From contig NZ_JAGGML010000001.1 in assembly GCF_017875275.1 (NCBI RefSeq), positions 1,552,501 to 1,616,500 of the forward strand: a stretch of DNA of 64,000 nt, given 5' to 3'. A program made the position numbers and the translations under genes. A model generated the notes under the pieces. It had not been told where the DNA came from and did not search any database. It was given only the letters and a program-made list of their open reading frames with translations. Source of the stretch: Xanthobacter flavus. Its GTDB lineage: Bacteria; Pseudomonadota; Alphaproteobacteria; Rhizobiales; Xanthobacteraceae. This document shows, in pieces, positions 9,531 through 18,248 of this stretch. The stretch's first letter is position 1, and each line of letters opens with the position of its first letter.

Positions 9531-10342
9531 ACGCCGCCCGCCCCCGCACCGGCGCGGCCACCCCGCGCTTTCCCCGCCTCGCGCTCGCCGGCCTCGCCCT
9601 GCTGGCGGGCCTTTTTACCGCGCCCGCCCGCGCCGACCGGCTGGTTCTGTCGGTATCGCAGCACAAGGTGAGCATCTCCTCGAGCTTCGCCGGCGCCGAA
9701 CTGGTGGTGTTCGGCGTTGCCGAGGCGTCCGATGGCGCGCCCATCGACGACACCCCCGACGTGGTCGTGACCGTGCGCGGCCCGCGTGAGGATTTCACCA
9801 CCTGGCGCAAGGCGCAGGTGCTGGGCCTGTGGATCAACACCGACAGCCGCACCTTCATCGATGTGCCCGCCTTTCTCACCGTCCTCTCCAACCGGCCCAC
9901 CGACGAGATGGCGAGCCTCGCGATCCTGCGGCGGGAGCAGATCGGCCTTACGCGGAATATCTTTGTCCAGCGCGTGGGCGCCGATTTCGCCGACGTTGTG
10001 CCGACCGACCCGTTCCGCACGGCTTTTCTTCGGCTGCAGTCGGCCCAAGGGCTCTATGAGGAAAATGCGAAGGGCGTCACCTTCCTCGCCCCCCGGGTGT
10101 TTCGCGCGGAGGTCCGCATCCCCGGTGCAGCGCCCATCGGTTCGTACCAGATCGAGGTCAAGCTGCTGCGGAACGGTCTAGTTGCCGCTACGGAACAGGC
10201 CACCTTCGATGTGCAGAAAATCGGCTTTGAGCAACGCGTAGCAGAGTTCGCCATGAACGATGCCTTGCTTTATGGACTGGCCGTGGCCTTAGGCAGTCTG
10301 ATTGTCGGCTTCATCGCCAACATCTTGTTCCGCAAGGAATGA
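9527..10342 (+). CDS. TIGR02186-family periplasmic/membrane protein
   Basis: The 271-residue protein has a signal peptide (LALAGLALLAGLF to APARA), a beta-rich periplasmic domain (LVLSVSQHKVSISSSFAGAELVVFG, VVVTVRGP, TWRKAQVLGLWIN) and one C-terminal membrane anchor (YGLAVALGSLIVGFIANILF). This is the alphaproteobacterial TIGR02186 family, which is repeatedly encoded next to TauE/SafE transporters. Here it overlaps the transporter gene by four bases. Its function is unknown; an accessory subunit of the exporter is inferred. Confidence 0.88.
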   Translation: MNAARPRTGAATPRFPRLALAGLALLAGLFTAPARADRLVLSVSQHKVSISSSFAGAELVVFGVAEASDGAPIDDTPDVVVTVRGPREDFTTWRKAQVLGLWINTDSRTFIDVPAFLTVLSNRPTDEMASLAILRREQIGLTRNIFVQRVGADFADVVPTDPFRTAFLRLQSAQGLYEENAKGVTFLAPRVFRAEVRIPGAAPIGSYQIEVKLLRNGLVAATEQATFDVQKIGFEQRVAEFAMNDALLYGLAVALGSLIVGFIANILFRKE

Positions 10343-10802
10343 CCTGAGCAGAGCGACGGTGTGGAACGCTTTGACGTACAACCTGTCTAGAGATCGATAG
10401 GACGGAAGCGGTTACCAACGCTGGAATTCAGCAGGAACCCCCTCATTTTTTCCTTGAATCTGCTTTAATCCGCGTCCACACAAGGGCAAGGATTGTCAGA
10501 TTATCATGATACCCTGTCCGTTTTTGCGGCCTCCGTGCACGGCCACAGGATCTGCTCCGGGTGCCAAGCCCTGACCGGCGCCCGTAGGGAACGGGGTGGC
10601 GCACACGCGCCGCCCCGGCACCCTCAACAGCTTCAGACGGTAGGGAACCGCAGCGGACATCGTTCGGCACGCGCGTTCCCAACGTCCGACGGCGTTGCAT
10701 TGGGATCGCCCCGTGCTCTAGGAACGTCCCAGTCACCGGCCACCGCCGGGTGGCAAGCAGCCGCGCCCTGCATGCAGCGCCGGCGGGAGCAGGGAGACGA
10801 CC
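10343..10802. other. Intergenic region, 460 bp
   Basis: No convincing gene is visible between the TIGR02186 gene and the crotonase. A possible sigma70-like promoter on the plus strand is TTGACG (10371) with TCGATA 17 bases downstream. The open frames through this stretch are composition-driven and lack family character. Confidence 0.4.
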
Positions 10803-11585
10803 TTGGCCGGGAGCATCGCCATCACCGTCGAAGGCGGCATCGCCCGTCTCACGCTCACCAATCCGGAGCGGCGCAACGCCATTTCCAGCGCCATGTGGCG
10901 CGCCCTCTCCGTCTTCGCCCAGGAGGCCGGCGGCCGTTCGGATATTCGCGTCGCGGTACTGCGCGGTGCCGGCGATCTCGCCTTCTCCGGCGGTGCCGAC
11001 ATTTCCGATTTCGACAGCGCCCGCTCGGATGCCTCCGGCGCCCAGAGCTATGACGATGTTGTGGAACAGGCGTGCTCCGCCATCGAGGGGCTGGCCTTCC
11101 CGACGCTCGCCTTCATTCGCGGCGCCTGCGTCGGGGCCGGGGCGGCGCTGGCGGCAAGCTGCGACATGCGGATCGCGGGCGATGATGCTTTCTTCGCCAT
11201 CCCCGCCGCGCGGCTGGGGCTCGGCTACGATCCGCGCGGGCTCGGCCGCGTGCTCCGCGCCTTCGGCAGTCAGGGCGCGCGGCAATTGTTCTTCACCGCC
11301 GAGCGCCTCCCGGCAGATCGGGCGCACGCGATGGGCGCGGTGGATCTGATCGCCCCGGCGGCCGAAGTGGAGGCGCTGGCCGAGCGCACGCTCCTGCGCA
11401 TCGCCGAGAACGCGCCGCTGACCCTCAAGGCCGCGAAACTCGCCATCCGGGCGGCCGAGAGCGGCAGCCAGGGCCTCTCCGGCGAGGCCAAGCGCGCCAC
11501 TGCCTCCGCAAACGCCAGCGCGGATTATCGCGAAGGCCGCCTCGCCTTCGCCGAGAAGCGGGCGCCTCGCTTTTCGGGGACCTGA
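10803..11585 (+). CDS. Enoyl-CoA hydratase/isomerase-family protein (crotonase)
   Basis: This 260-residue crotonase-fold protein has the acyl-CoA oxyanion-hole segments SGGADISDFD and GACVGAGAALAASCDMRI. The usual catalytic Glu in the segment after that is not evident (FAIPAARLGLGYDP). Hydratase activity is therefore uncertain, and an isomerase, a decarboxylase-like role or loss of activity is possible. The start is TTG 10803 after GGGAGACGACC. It is monocistronic. Confidence 0.85.
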   Translation: MAGSIAITVEGGIARLTLTNPERRNAISSAMWRALSVFAQEAGGRSDIRVAVLRGAGDLAFSGGADISDFDSARSDASGAQSYDDVVEQACSAIEGLAFPTLAFIRGACVGAGAALAASCDMRIAGDDAFFAIPAARLGLGYDPRGLGRVLRAFGSQGARQLFFTAERLPADRAHAMGAVDLIAPAAEVEALAERTLLRIAENAPLTLKAAKLAIRAAESGSQGLSGEAKRATASANASADYREGRLAFAEKRAPRFSGT

Positions 11586-11677
11586 CCGACACCGCACCCG
11601 GACGGCGGTGTCGCGTGAATGGGCGCTCTGGCCCGGATCGGGCAAAGCTCAGGCGCGGCTGCGGCCACCTCCCCGCA

Positions 11678-12055
11678 TCATTTGCCCTGGGCTTTCAGGC
11701 GGGTATTGCAGGCACTCCAGTATTTTGGCCACGTCTGGCCGGCGGGAATCTTGCCGGCGGCCTTGGCCGCCCGCCATTCCGCCCCGCACGCAGCCTGACG
11801 CTGGTGCAATGCCGTCTCGGCCGCTGAGGGCGGCGCGCCGGGCTTGGCCGGGCTCGTCGCGCCCGTCGAGGCTGCCGGTGGCTTGGCGGGCGCCGTGGTC
11901 GCGGGCGGTGTCGTGGCAGGTGCAGGTGTGGCAGGCGCGGGCGTCGTCGCGGCCGGCTTTGTCGTGGTGGCGGGGGGCGTCGTCGTCTGCGCGAGGGCAG
12001 GCACCGCGAAGGCGGCGGCGAACGTCAGAGCAAGGACGGCAGTACGTGCACGCAT
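11678..12055 (-). CDS. Secreted Pro/Thr/Ala-rich small protein
   Basis: The protein has 125 residues with a signal peptide (MRARTAVLALTFAAAF to ALAQ), a low-complexity linker of TTTPPATTTKPA and PATTAP repeats (residues 25-75), and a compact C-terminal domain (CGAEWRAAKAAGKIPAG, TWPKYWSACNTRLK) with two cysteines. The C-terminal motif recurs in small Rhizobiales proteins of unknown function. The linker looks like a periplasmic spacer. The start is ATG 12055. Confidence 0.75.
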   Translation of the reverse strand: MRARTAVLALTFAAAFAVPALAQTTTPPATTTKPAATTPAPATPAPATTPPATTAPAKPPAASTGATSPAKPGAPPSAAETALHQRQAACGAEWRAAKAAGKIPAGQTWPKYWSACNTRLKAQGK

Positions 12056-12318
12056 GGTGCAGGCCTCCAAAAGGGCCGCGCAAAGCGGCGCGGCACACGG
12101 TCCGGTTCCGGACACCCCCTCAGCACGCCACGCGACCACGGCGGAATCGCGGCACAAACTATTGATGACGTTACGGAATTTCGGACCGGCACAGCGTTGC
12201 CGGGCGGCCGTGCCATCGCACGGGCCGCCCCCTCCACCGGCGCGATCCGTCCACATCGTCAATCGCGCGCCGATCCGTGGACAGGAGCCCCCCACGCCTA
12301 TATGTTCCGCCGCCGCGT

Positions 12319-12393
12319 TGGGGCGTAGCCAAGTGGTAAGGCAGGGGATTTTGATTCCCCCATTCCCTGGTTCGAATCCAGGCGCCCCAGCCA
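12319..12393 (+). tRNA. tRNA-Gln (anticodon UUG)
   Basis: The full cloverleaf is readable. The acceptor stem TGGGGCG pairs with CGCCCCA, and the U1-A72 pair and G73 discriminator are typical of tRNA-Gln. The D arm is AGCCAAGTGGTAAGGC, the anticodon loop TTTTGAT gives UUG, and the T arm is GGTTCGAATCC. The CCA end is encoded. Confidence 0.95.
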
Positions 12394-12416
12394 CGCCACG
12401 CCCCCGAGGCGATCCC

Positions 12417-13433
12417 CTACGCCCAGCCCTCCAGCACGATCTTGCCGATGGACCGCCCGCTCTCCAACGCGAGGTGGGCGCGCCTGAGGTTGTCCGGGGT
12501 AATGGCCCCGAAATGGGCGCCGAGGGTGGTGCGCAGGAGGCCTTCGTCCACCAGTCCCGCGACTTCCGAGAGGATGCGGTGCTGGGCGCCCATGTCCGGC
12601 GTCTCGAACATGGAGCGCGTGAACATGAACTCCCACGCGAGCGTACCGCTCTTCAGCTTCAGCAGGTTCGCATCCAGCCCCAAGGGATCGTCGATGACGC
12701 ACACCGTGCCCTGCGGCACCAGCGCCTCCACCAGCTCCGGCCAGTGCTGCTGTGTCGCCGTCAGGCTGAAGATGCGATGAGCGCCGGCGAGCCCGAGCGC
12801 CTTCAGTTCAGCTGACAACGGCTTCGTATGATCGATCACATGGTCGGCCCCGAGGTCCTTCACCCAGGTGGCACTTTCCGGCCGGGAGGCGGTGCCGATG
12901 ATGATGGCGGAGGCGAGCCGCCGCGCAAGCTGCACCGCCATGGAGCCGACGCCACCGGCGGCGCCCACGATCAGGAGGACCGTGCCGTCGTCGGCGACGC
13001 CGCGCGGCAGGCGCAGGCGATCGAACAGTCCTTCATAGGCCGTGAGCGCCGTGAGCGGCATGGCCGCCGCCTCGGCGAAGGAAAGCGTGCGTGGCTTGCG
13101 GGCGGCGATGCGGGCATCCACGAGGTGCAGTTCGGCATTGGTGCCGGGTCGCGTCAGGCTGCCGGCGTAATAAACCTCATCCCCCACGCAGAACGCCCCG
13201 GCGTCCGCGCCCACCGCCTCCACCACGCCGGCCGCGTCCCAGCCGAGGATGACGGGCGTCTCATCCGTGCCCTGGCGGCGCATGCGCACCTTGGTGTCCA
13301 CGGGATTGACCGAAATGGCCTTCACCCGCACGAGCAGGTCGCGCGGACCGGGCACGGGGTCCGGCGCCTCGAAGGCGAACAGGGCGTCCACACTGTCGGC
13401 GGGACGGGAAGCGACGTAGCCGATGGCCTTCAT
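12417..13433 (-). CDS. Zinc-independent MDR-family alcohol dehydrogenase/quinone reductase
   Basis: This 338-residue medium-chain reductase resembles the adh_fam_1 (TIGR02817) group. The N-terminal GroES-like half has ISVNPVDTKVR, LGWDAAGVVEAVG and GDEVYYAGS. The Rossmann half has LLIVGAAGGVGSMAVQLARR. No structural zinc cysteine cluster is visible. It probably reduces quinones or enones with NADPH. It is divergent from an HxlR-type regulator, a common arrangement for electrophile-responsive reductases. It ends 23 bases from the tRNA gene on the opposite strand. Confidence 0.85.
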   Translation of the reverse strand: MKAIGYVASRPADSVDALFAFEAPDPVPGPRDLLVRVKAISVNPVDTKVRMRRQGTDETPVILGWDAAGVVEAVGADAGAFCVGDEVYYAGSLTRPGTNAELHLVDARIAARKPRTLSFAEAAAMPLTALTAYEGLFDRLRLPRGVADDGTVLLIVGAAGGVGSMAVQLARRLASAIIIGTASRPESATWVKDLGADHVIDHTKPLSAELKALGLAGAHRIFSLTATQQHWPELVEALVPQGTVCVIDDPLGLDANLLKLKSGTLAWEFMFTRSMFETPDMGAQHRILSEVAGLVDEGLLRTTLGAHFGAITPDNLRRAHLALESGRSIGKIVLEGWA

Positions 13434-13527
13434 GACGATCTCTCTCGAAGCTGGCGCGAGGTGCGCCGTCGTCCCCTAATCTTGATCGTCCGGCGCCCGG
13501 CGCAAGACGGCACAATCGGGTGGGGTG

Positions 13528-13543
13528 GTATCAGCCATGATAC
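13528..13543. promoter_or_regulatory. Candidate HxlR-type operator
   Basis: A perfect inverted repeat GTATCA-GCCA-TGATAC lies between the divergent dehydrogenase and HxlR-regulator genes, about 95 bases from one start and 70 from the other. Spacing and position suit binding by the adjacent dimeric winged-helix regulator. The assignment is inferred. Confidence 0.5.
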
Positions 13544-13611
13544 GCCATGTGGCGCGAACGACCTGCGTCCGCCATACTTCACCGCCGCCGCGACACGAGG
13601 AGGATCGAGCA

Positions 13612-13986
13612 TTGGCAAGGCGCCACGAGACCCATCCGGGAACGGGATGCCCCGTGGAAGCGACGCTGGCGCTGATCGGCGCCAAGTGGAAGGGCGCGAC
13701 CCTATTTCATCTCATGGACGGCGAATTGCGCTTTTCCGAATTGCGACGCCGCCTGCCCAACGTCACCCAGCGCATCCTCTCCAAGGCGCTGCGCGAGCTG
13801 GAGGCGGATGGGCTGGTGCTGCGCCGGGTCTATCCCACCGTGCCGCCGCAAGTCGGCTACCGGCTCACCCGCAAGGGCGAGGCGTTGCGGGGCGCCATCG
13901 GGGCGCTGGCCGATTTCGGGCGCGGCCATCTTCAGGGCGCAGCCTGCCCGTTTCCCCATGCCGAGCAGGCGGTGGCGGCGGAATAG
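13612..13986 (+). CDS. HxlR-family transcriptional regulator
   Basis: The 124-residue winged-helix protein carries the HxlR pattern: CPVEATLALIGAKWKG, ATLFHLMDGELRFSELRRRLP, TQRILSKALRELEADGL and VGYRLTRKGEAL. The start is set at TTG 13612 because AGGAGG lies eight bases upstream and the residues before it are not family-like. Two cysteines (near the N-terminus and CPFPHAEQ) could sense electrophiles or oxidants, as in QorR/YodB relatives. It probably controls the divergent dehydrogenase and itself. Confidence 0.88.
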   Translation: MARRHETHPGTGCPVEATLALIGAKWKGATLFHLMDGELRFSELRRRLPNVTQRILSKALRELEADGLVLRRVYPTVPPQVGYRLTRKGEALRGAIGALADFGRGHLQGAACPFPHAEQAVAAE

Positions 13987-14047
13987 CGCGGCAGAGGGCC
14001 GCTGAGCATCGCGCGCCGGCTGCGCGAAATTGAGCTAGTGTCTCGCC

Positions 14048-15052
14048 ATGCCCCGTCCTTACCATCATGGCCCGCCGTCGGATCATTTCGACGGCACGCG
14101 CTTCTTCAATCCCGATCACCCTTCCACTGACAAGAGCCTGAAGGATCTCCTGGCCTGGCGCCGCGCCAAGCGCGGACAGGCGCCCCAGTCTGCCGGCTGG
14201 CCGGCCGAGCCGCCGCTCCCGACGCGGAAGGAGACGCCGCCACCCCGCGTGGCATCCGGCATCCGAATCACCATGGTCGGGCACGCCAGCGTGCTGATCC
14301 AGGTGGCAGGACTGAACATCCTCACCGATCCGGTGTGGTCGGAACGCGCCAGTCCGCTCGGCTTTCTGGGGCCGAAGCGGCACAACCCGCCGGGCATCGC
14401 CTTTGAGGCGCTTCCGCCGATCGACTGGGTGCTGCTCAGCCACAACCATTACGACCACATGGATCTGGCGACCCTGCGCCGTCTCCAGCGCGCCCATCGC
14501 CCGCGCGTGCTCACGCCGCTCGGTAACGACAAGGTCCTGCGCCCGCGGATCAAGGCCCTCGACATCACCACCGGCGACTGGGGCGCGCGGTTCGATCTCG
14601 GCGCGGGGGTGGAAGCGATCCTCCATCCTGCCAACCACTGGTCGGCGCGCGGTGTCCGGGACCGGCGGTTCGCCCTTTGGGCCGGCTTCGTGCTGGCGAC
14701 GCCGGAAGGGCTGATCTATTTCGCCGGGGATACCGGCTACGGCACCGGCGCGATCTTCCGGGCGGTTGCGCGCGACATCGGCGCGCCACGGGTGGCGCTG
14801 ATCCCCATCGGCGCCTACGAGCCGCGCTGGTTCATGAAGCCGCAGCACACCAACCCGGAAGAGGCGGTGCGCATCCTGGAGGACACCGGCGCCACCCAGG
14901 GCCTCGGCATCCACTGGGGCACGTTCCGCCTCACCGACGAGGCCCAGGATGCGCCGAAGCGCGCGCTCAGCGCGGCGCTCGACGCCGCCGGTATCGCCAG
15001 AGACCGCTTCCTGCCGCTCCACCCGGGACAGGTTTGGGAAGCGGCCGGCTAG
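14048..15052 (+). CDS. NAPE-PLD-like metallo-beta-lactamase-fold hydrolase
   Basis: This 334-residue MBL-fold protein keeps the zinc ligands in SHNHYDHMD, HPANHWSARG and FAGDTGYG. It also has GAYEPRWFMKPQHTNPEEA and GIHWGTFRLTDE, which are characteristic of the NAPE-phospholipase D/UlaG-like branch. There is no signal peptide. The likely role is a phosphodiesterase acting on lipids, but the substrate is unknown. It converges with the polyphosphate phosphotransferase gene, and the stop codons overlap. Confidence 0.85.
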   Translation: MPRPYHHGPPSDHFDGTRFFNPDHPSTDKSLKDLLAWRRAKRGQAPQSAGWPAEPPLPTRKETPPPRVASGIRITMVGHASVLIQVAGLNILTDPVWSERASPLGFLGPKRHNPPGIAFEALPPIDWVLLSHNHYDHMDLATLRRLQRAHRPRVLTPLGNDKVLRPRIKALDITTGDWGARFDLGAGVEAILHPANHWSARGVRDRRFALWAGFVLATPEGLIYFAGDTGYGTGAIFRAVARDIGAPRVALIPIGAYEPRWFMKPQHTNPEEAVRILEDTGATQGLGIHWGTFRLTDEAQDAPKRALSAALDAAGIARDRFLPLHPGQVWEAAG

Positions 15053-16536
15053 CCGATGGCCTCCTCCAGCCGGTCGGCGATGGTCTTCAGCACCTTGACC
15101 CGGCCGTAGCGCTTGTCCTCCGCCTCCACCAGCGTCCAGGGGGCGAAGCGGGTGGAGGTGCGGTCCACCATCTCGGTCACCGCCGCCTCATAGAGCGGCC
15201 ATTTCTCGCGGTTGCGCCAGTCCTCCGGGGTGAGCTTGAAGCGCTTGTAGGCGACCGTCTCGCGCTCCTCGAAGCGGCGCGCCTGCTGCTCCTGGCTGAT
15301 GGCGAGCCAGAACTTCACCACCACATAGTTGGCCGCCGCGAGCTGACCCTCGAAATCGTTGATCTCGCCATAGGCCCGGCCCCAGTCATCCGGACCGCAC
15401 AGGCCCTCCACCCGCTCCACCAACACGCGGCCGTACCAGGAGCGGTCGAAGATGACGATGCGCCCGTGCGCCGGGATGTGCCGCCAGAAGCGCCAGAGAT
15501 AGGGCCGCGCCCGCTCCTCGTCGGTGGGCGCGGCGATGGGATGCACGCGGAAGCGCCGCGGGTCGAGCGCCCGCCGCAGCCGCATGATGGTGGAGCTCTT
15601 GCCCGCCGCGTCCGAGCCCTCGAAGGCCACCACCAGCCCGGCCTCGGCAAAGCGGCGGGAGTTGGTGAGGCGGGTGATGCGGCTCTGCTCCTGCGCCAGC
15701 TGGCGGTCGTACGCGTCTTCGTCGAGGGATTTGGACAGGTCGAGCGTCGAGAGGATGGAGAAGGTCGGCAGCGCCGGCGGCAGCCGCGTGGGATTGGGCG
15801 CGAGGGGCTGCGGGGCCGGCTCGGGCTCCGACACCATGGACCTCAGCTTCTCCAGCAGGAGGCTACCGGCCATGGCGTCGCGATACTCCTCGTCGGCGGC
15901 CGGCACGACGTGCCAGGGCGAGGTCTCGGTGGAGGTGGCGCGGGCGGCGTCCTCGGAGATCGCGAGCAGACGCTTGCGCGGGCCAGCTTCCTTCAATTCC
16001 TCCCACTCGCGCACGACCGGGCGTTGCCACTCGCCCCTGGACACGCCCTTGAGGCGCGCGCGCGCCTCCGCCTCGTCGAGGTAGAGCCAGATCTTGAGAA
16101 GGCTCACCCCCTCCGCATGAAGCATGGCCTCGAACCGCTCGATCTCGTCCAGCGCGGCCATGAAGTCGGCGCGCTTCATCTCGCCGAGCGCCCGCCGGCA
16201 CAAAGGGGCGTGATACCAGGAGCCCAGCATGATGCCGATCTGGCCGAAGGGCGGCAGCTCGCGCCAGTATTTCCACATGGCCGGACGGTCCTCCGGCGCG
16301 CAGGGCATGTCGAAGGTGAGCGTCTGCAGCTTGCGTACGTCCAGCCAGCCGTAGAGACGGTTCAGCACCGCCCCCTTGCCGGCGCCGTCCGGCCCGTGGA
16401 TCAGGACGATGAGGCTGCGCCGCTTCTGCTCGATGAGCTGGAACTGCGCGGTGAGCAGATCCTCGCGCAGGCTGGGCTCCATCGCCTTGAAGGCGGCCTT
16501 GTCGAGATGGTGCGCGAACGTCGCGGATTCGAACAT
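15049..16536 (-). CDS. pap: Polyphosphate:AMP phosphotransferase (two-domain PPK2)
   Basis: The protein has 495 residues with two fused PPK2 domains. The N-terminal half has Walker A HGPDGAGKGA but a degenerate lid region (GIMLGSWYHAPL). The C-terminal half has GSDAAGKSS, RPYLWRFWRHIPAHG and IVIFDRSWYGRVLVERVEG and is the likely catalytic unit. Class II two-domain enzymes of this layout phosphorylate AMP to ADP with polyphosphate. The start is ATG 16536, with MFESATFAHHLDK as the family N-terminus. The MaoC gene lies 43 bases upstream on the same strand. Confidence 0.92.
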   Translation of the reverse strand: MFESATFAHHLDKAAFKAMEPSLREDLLTAQFQLIEQKRRSLIVLIHGPDGAGKGAVLNRLYGWLDVRKLQTLTFDMPCAPEDRPAMWKYWRELPPFGQIGIMLGSWYHAPLCRRALGEMKRADFMAALDEIERFEAMLHAEGVSLLKIWLYLDEAEARARLKGVSRGEWQRPVVREWEELKEAGPRKRLLAISEDAARATSTETSPWHVVPAADEEYRDAMAGSLLLEKLRSMVSEPEPAPQPLAPNPTRLPPALPTFSILSTLDLSKSLDEDAYDRQLAQEQSRITRLTNSRRFAEAGLVVAFEGSDAAGKSSTIMRLRRALDPRRFRVHPIAAPTDEERARPYLWRFWRHIPAHGRIVIFDRSWYGRVLVERVEGLCGPDDWGRAYGEINDFEGQLAAANYVVVKFWLAISQEQQARRFEERETVAYKRFKLTPEDWRNREKWPLYEAAVTEMVDRTSTRFAPWTLVEAEDKRYGRVKVLKTIADRLEEAIG

Positions 16537-16579
16537 GCCGCCTCTCCTCCGGTCGGGGGGAGGCAGCCTGTACGAGCCG

Positions 16580-17032
16580 TCAGGCCGATGCAACCTTCTG
16601 GGTGGCGGCGGAGGGCACCTTCACCCACGCCTCGCCATCCAGCACCACCTCGCCCTTCACCGTGCAGATGCAGGAGAGGCGGGCCCGGAAGCGCTCGGGG
16701 ATCAATTCCACCACGCGCACCTCCACCTCCACCGTGTCGTCGATGCGCACGGGAGCCCTGAAGTTCAGCGTCTGGGAGATGTAGACCGCGCCCGGGCCGG
16801 GCAGGCGGGTGCCGAGCACGGCAGAGATCAGGCTCGCGGTATAGAGGCCATGAGCGATGCGGCCACCGAAAGGCGTGCGCGCGGCGAAATGCTGGGACAG
16901 GTGGATGGGATTGCGGTCGCCGGTGAGTTCGGCGAAGCCCACGATGTCGGACGAGGAGACCGTCTTCGACATGCGCTCGATGCGGCCCACCGTCAGGTCT
17001 TCAAAAAAGAGGTTCTGCAATTCGAGGAACAT
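16580..17032 (-). CDS. MaoC-family (R)-specific enoyl-CoA hydratase-like protein
   Basis: This single hot-dog domain has 150 residues and the hydratase-2 motif GDRNPIHLSQHFAARTPFGGRIAHGL, in which D and H are the catalytic residues. It is similar in size to PhaJ. It hydrates enoyl-CoA to (R)-3-hydroxyacyl-CoA and could feed polyhydroxyalkanoate synthesis. It is upstream of pap on the same strand, but a functional link is not evident. Confidence 0.87.
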   Translation of the reverse strand: MFLELQNLFFEDLTVGRIERMSKTVSSSDIVGFAELTGDRNPIHLSQHFAARTPFGGRIAHGLYTASLISAVLGTRLPGPGAVYISQTLNFRAPVRIDDTVEVEVRVVELIPERFRARLSCICTVKGEVVLDGEAWVKVPSAATQKVASA

Positions 17033-17153
17033 GGGCGCGCTTCCATTATGCTTGTCGGGGCGCGCACTCTAGAAGCCAGCCGCGAGGGTGGGAAGTCGGC
17101 CGAAATGGTAAGCCGGAACGTCGCAGGGGCGGCGGACACGGGCAGAGGCGGCG

Positions 17154-18107
17154 TCAGGCCGCCTCCCCCTTGAGCTTGCGCATCAGCTCTTCCAGTTCCG
17201 CGTTCTTTTCCGTCGGCAGCACCACATTCACCCGCGCCAGCAGGTCGCCGTGGCCGCCTGTCGCATTGGGCAGGCCCTTGCCGCGCAGGCGGAAGGTGCG
17301 CCCGCCAGAGGTCCAGGCCGGAATGGCGAGCTCCACCGCGCCGGTCAGCGTGGGCACGCGCACCTTGGCCCCGAGCACCGCGTCGGCAAGCGGCACGTCC
17401 AGCGACTGGCGCAGATCGTCGCCGTCCCGCTCGAACACGGGATGCGTGGCGTAGGAGATGGTCACATAGGCATCGCCCGCCGGCCCGCCCATGGGGCTTG
17501 GCTCGCCCTGCCCCTTGAGGCGCATGCGGTGCCCCTCGCGGGTGCCGGGCGCGATCTTGATGTCGATCTGCTTGCCATTGGGCAGGCCGACACGCTTCGA
17601 CGCCCCCTGAGTCGCCTCCTCGAAGGAAACGGGGAGCGTGATTTCCATGTCGGCGCCTGGCTGAGGCGCAAAGCCGCCGCCCGCCGAGCGGCGCTGGCGG
17701 CCGAAGCCGAAGATGTCGCCAATGTCCTCGAACCCGCCGCCACCGCCACGCGACGACGTGCGCCGCGCGCCCTCGGGGCCGAAGGAGAAGCTCTCGAAAA
17801 TCGTGTCGCCGTCGAAGCCGGAGAACCCGCCGGGGCCGCGCCGGGGACCGCCACCGCCGAACCCGGAAAATTCCGGCGCGCGCGGCTTGCCCTCCGCGTC
17901 GATCTCGCCGCGGTCGAACTGGCCGCGCTTCTCCTTGTCGGAGAGAATCTCGTGCGCCGTATTCAGCTCGGCGAAGCGGTCCTGGGCCTTGGGATCGGAC
18001 GCATTCGCATCCGGGTGGAGCTTCTTCGCGAGCTTGCGATAGGCGCGCTTGATCTCTGCCTCGTCGGCGGTCTTGGAAACACCGAGGACGTCGTAGGGAT
18101 CACGCAT
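17154..18107 (-). CDS. DnaJ/CbpA-type co-chaperone without zinc finger
   Basis: The 317-residue protein has an N-terminal J domain (YDVLGVSKTADEAEIKRAYRKLA, with HPD in KKLHPDANAS), a long Gly/Phe/Arg-rich linker (about residues 75-145) and the DnaJ C-terminal domain (VSFEEATQGASKRV, RLKGQGEP, LDVPLADAVLGAKVRVPTL). It lacks the CxxCxGxG zinc repeats, so it is of the CbpA/type II kind. It stimulates DnaK and delivers substrates to it in the cytoplasm. It stands as a single gene. Confidence 0.9.
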   Translation of the reverse strand: MRDPYDVLGVSKTADEAEIKRAYRKLAKKLHPDANASDPKAQDRFAELNTAHEILSDKEKRGQFDRGEIDAEGKPRAPEFSGFGGGGPRRGPGGFSGFDGDTIFESFSFGPEGARRTSSRGGGGGFEDIGDIFGFGRQRRSAGGGFAPQPGADMEITLPVSFEEATQGASKRVGLPNGKQIDIKIAPGTREGHRMRLKGQGEPSPMGGPAGDAYVTISYATHPVFERDGDDLRQSLDVPLADAVLGAKVRVPTLTGAVELAIPAWTSGGRTFRLRGKGLPNATGGHGDLLARVNVVLPTEKNAELEELMRKLKGEAA

Positions 18108-18248
18108 GAATAGTCACCTCTGCGGCCGGCACTCAGGCGGCCAGCCGCAGCGAACATGTGGTTCGCGGCGCAAAAAATGCAACGGTACCGCTCAAAGCCT
18201 CTGCGCTTTTGTGCGCCATGCTCTTTTTGCGTGTCCTGCGCAGAAGGC

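Noticed and set aside
8604-10342. Idea that TauE/TIGR02186 belongs to the decayed ssu operon
   Set aside because: It lies 5 kb away beyond folate, CsbD and meaB genes and is intact. A shared sulfite theme is possible but no operon link is visible.
15049-16761. Long plus-strand open frame opposite the polyphosphate phosphotransferase
   Set aside because: The minus-strand protein has clear PPK2 motifs; the plus-strand frame is His/Arg/Gly-rich antisense without any domain.
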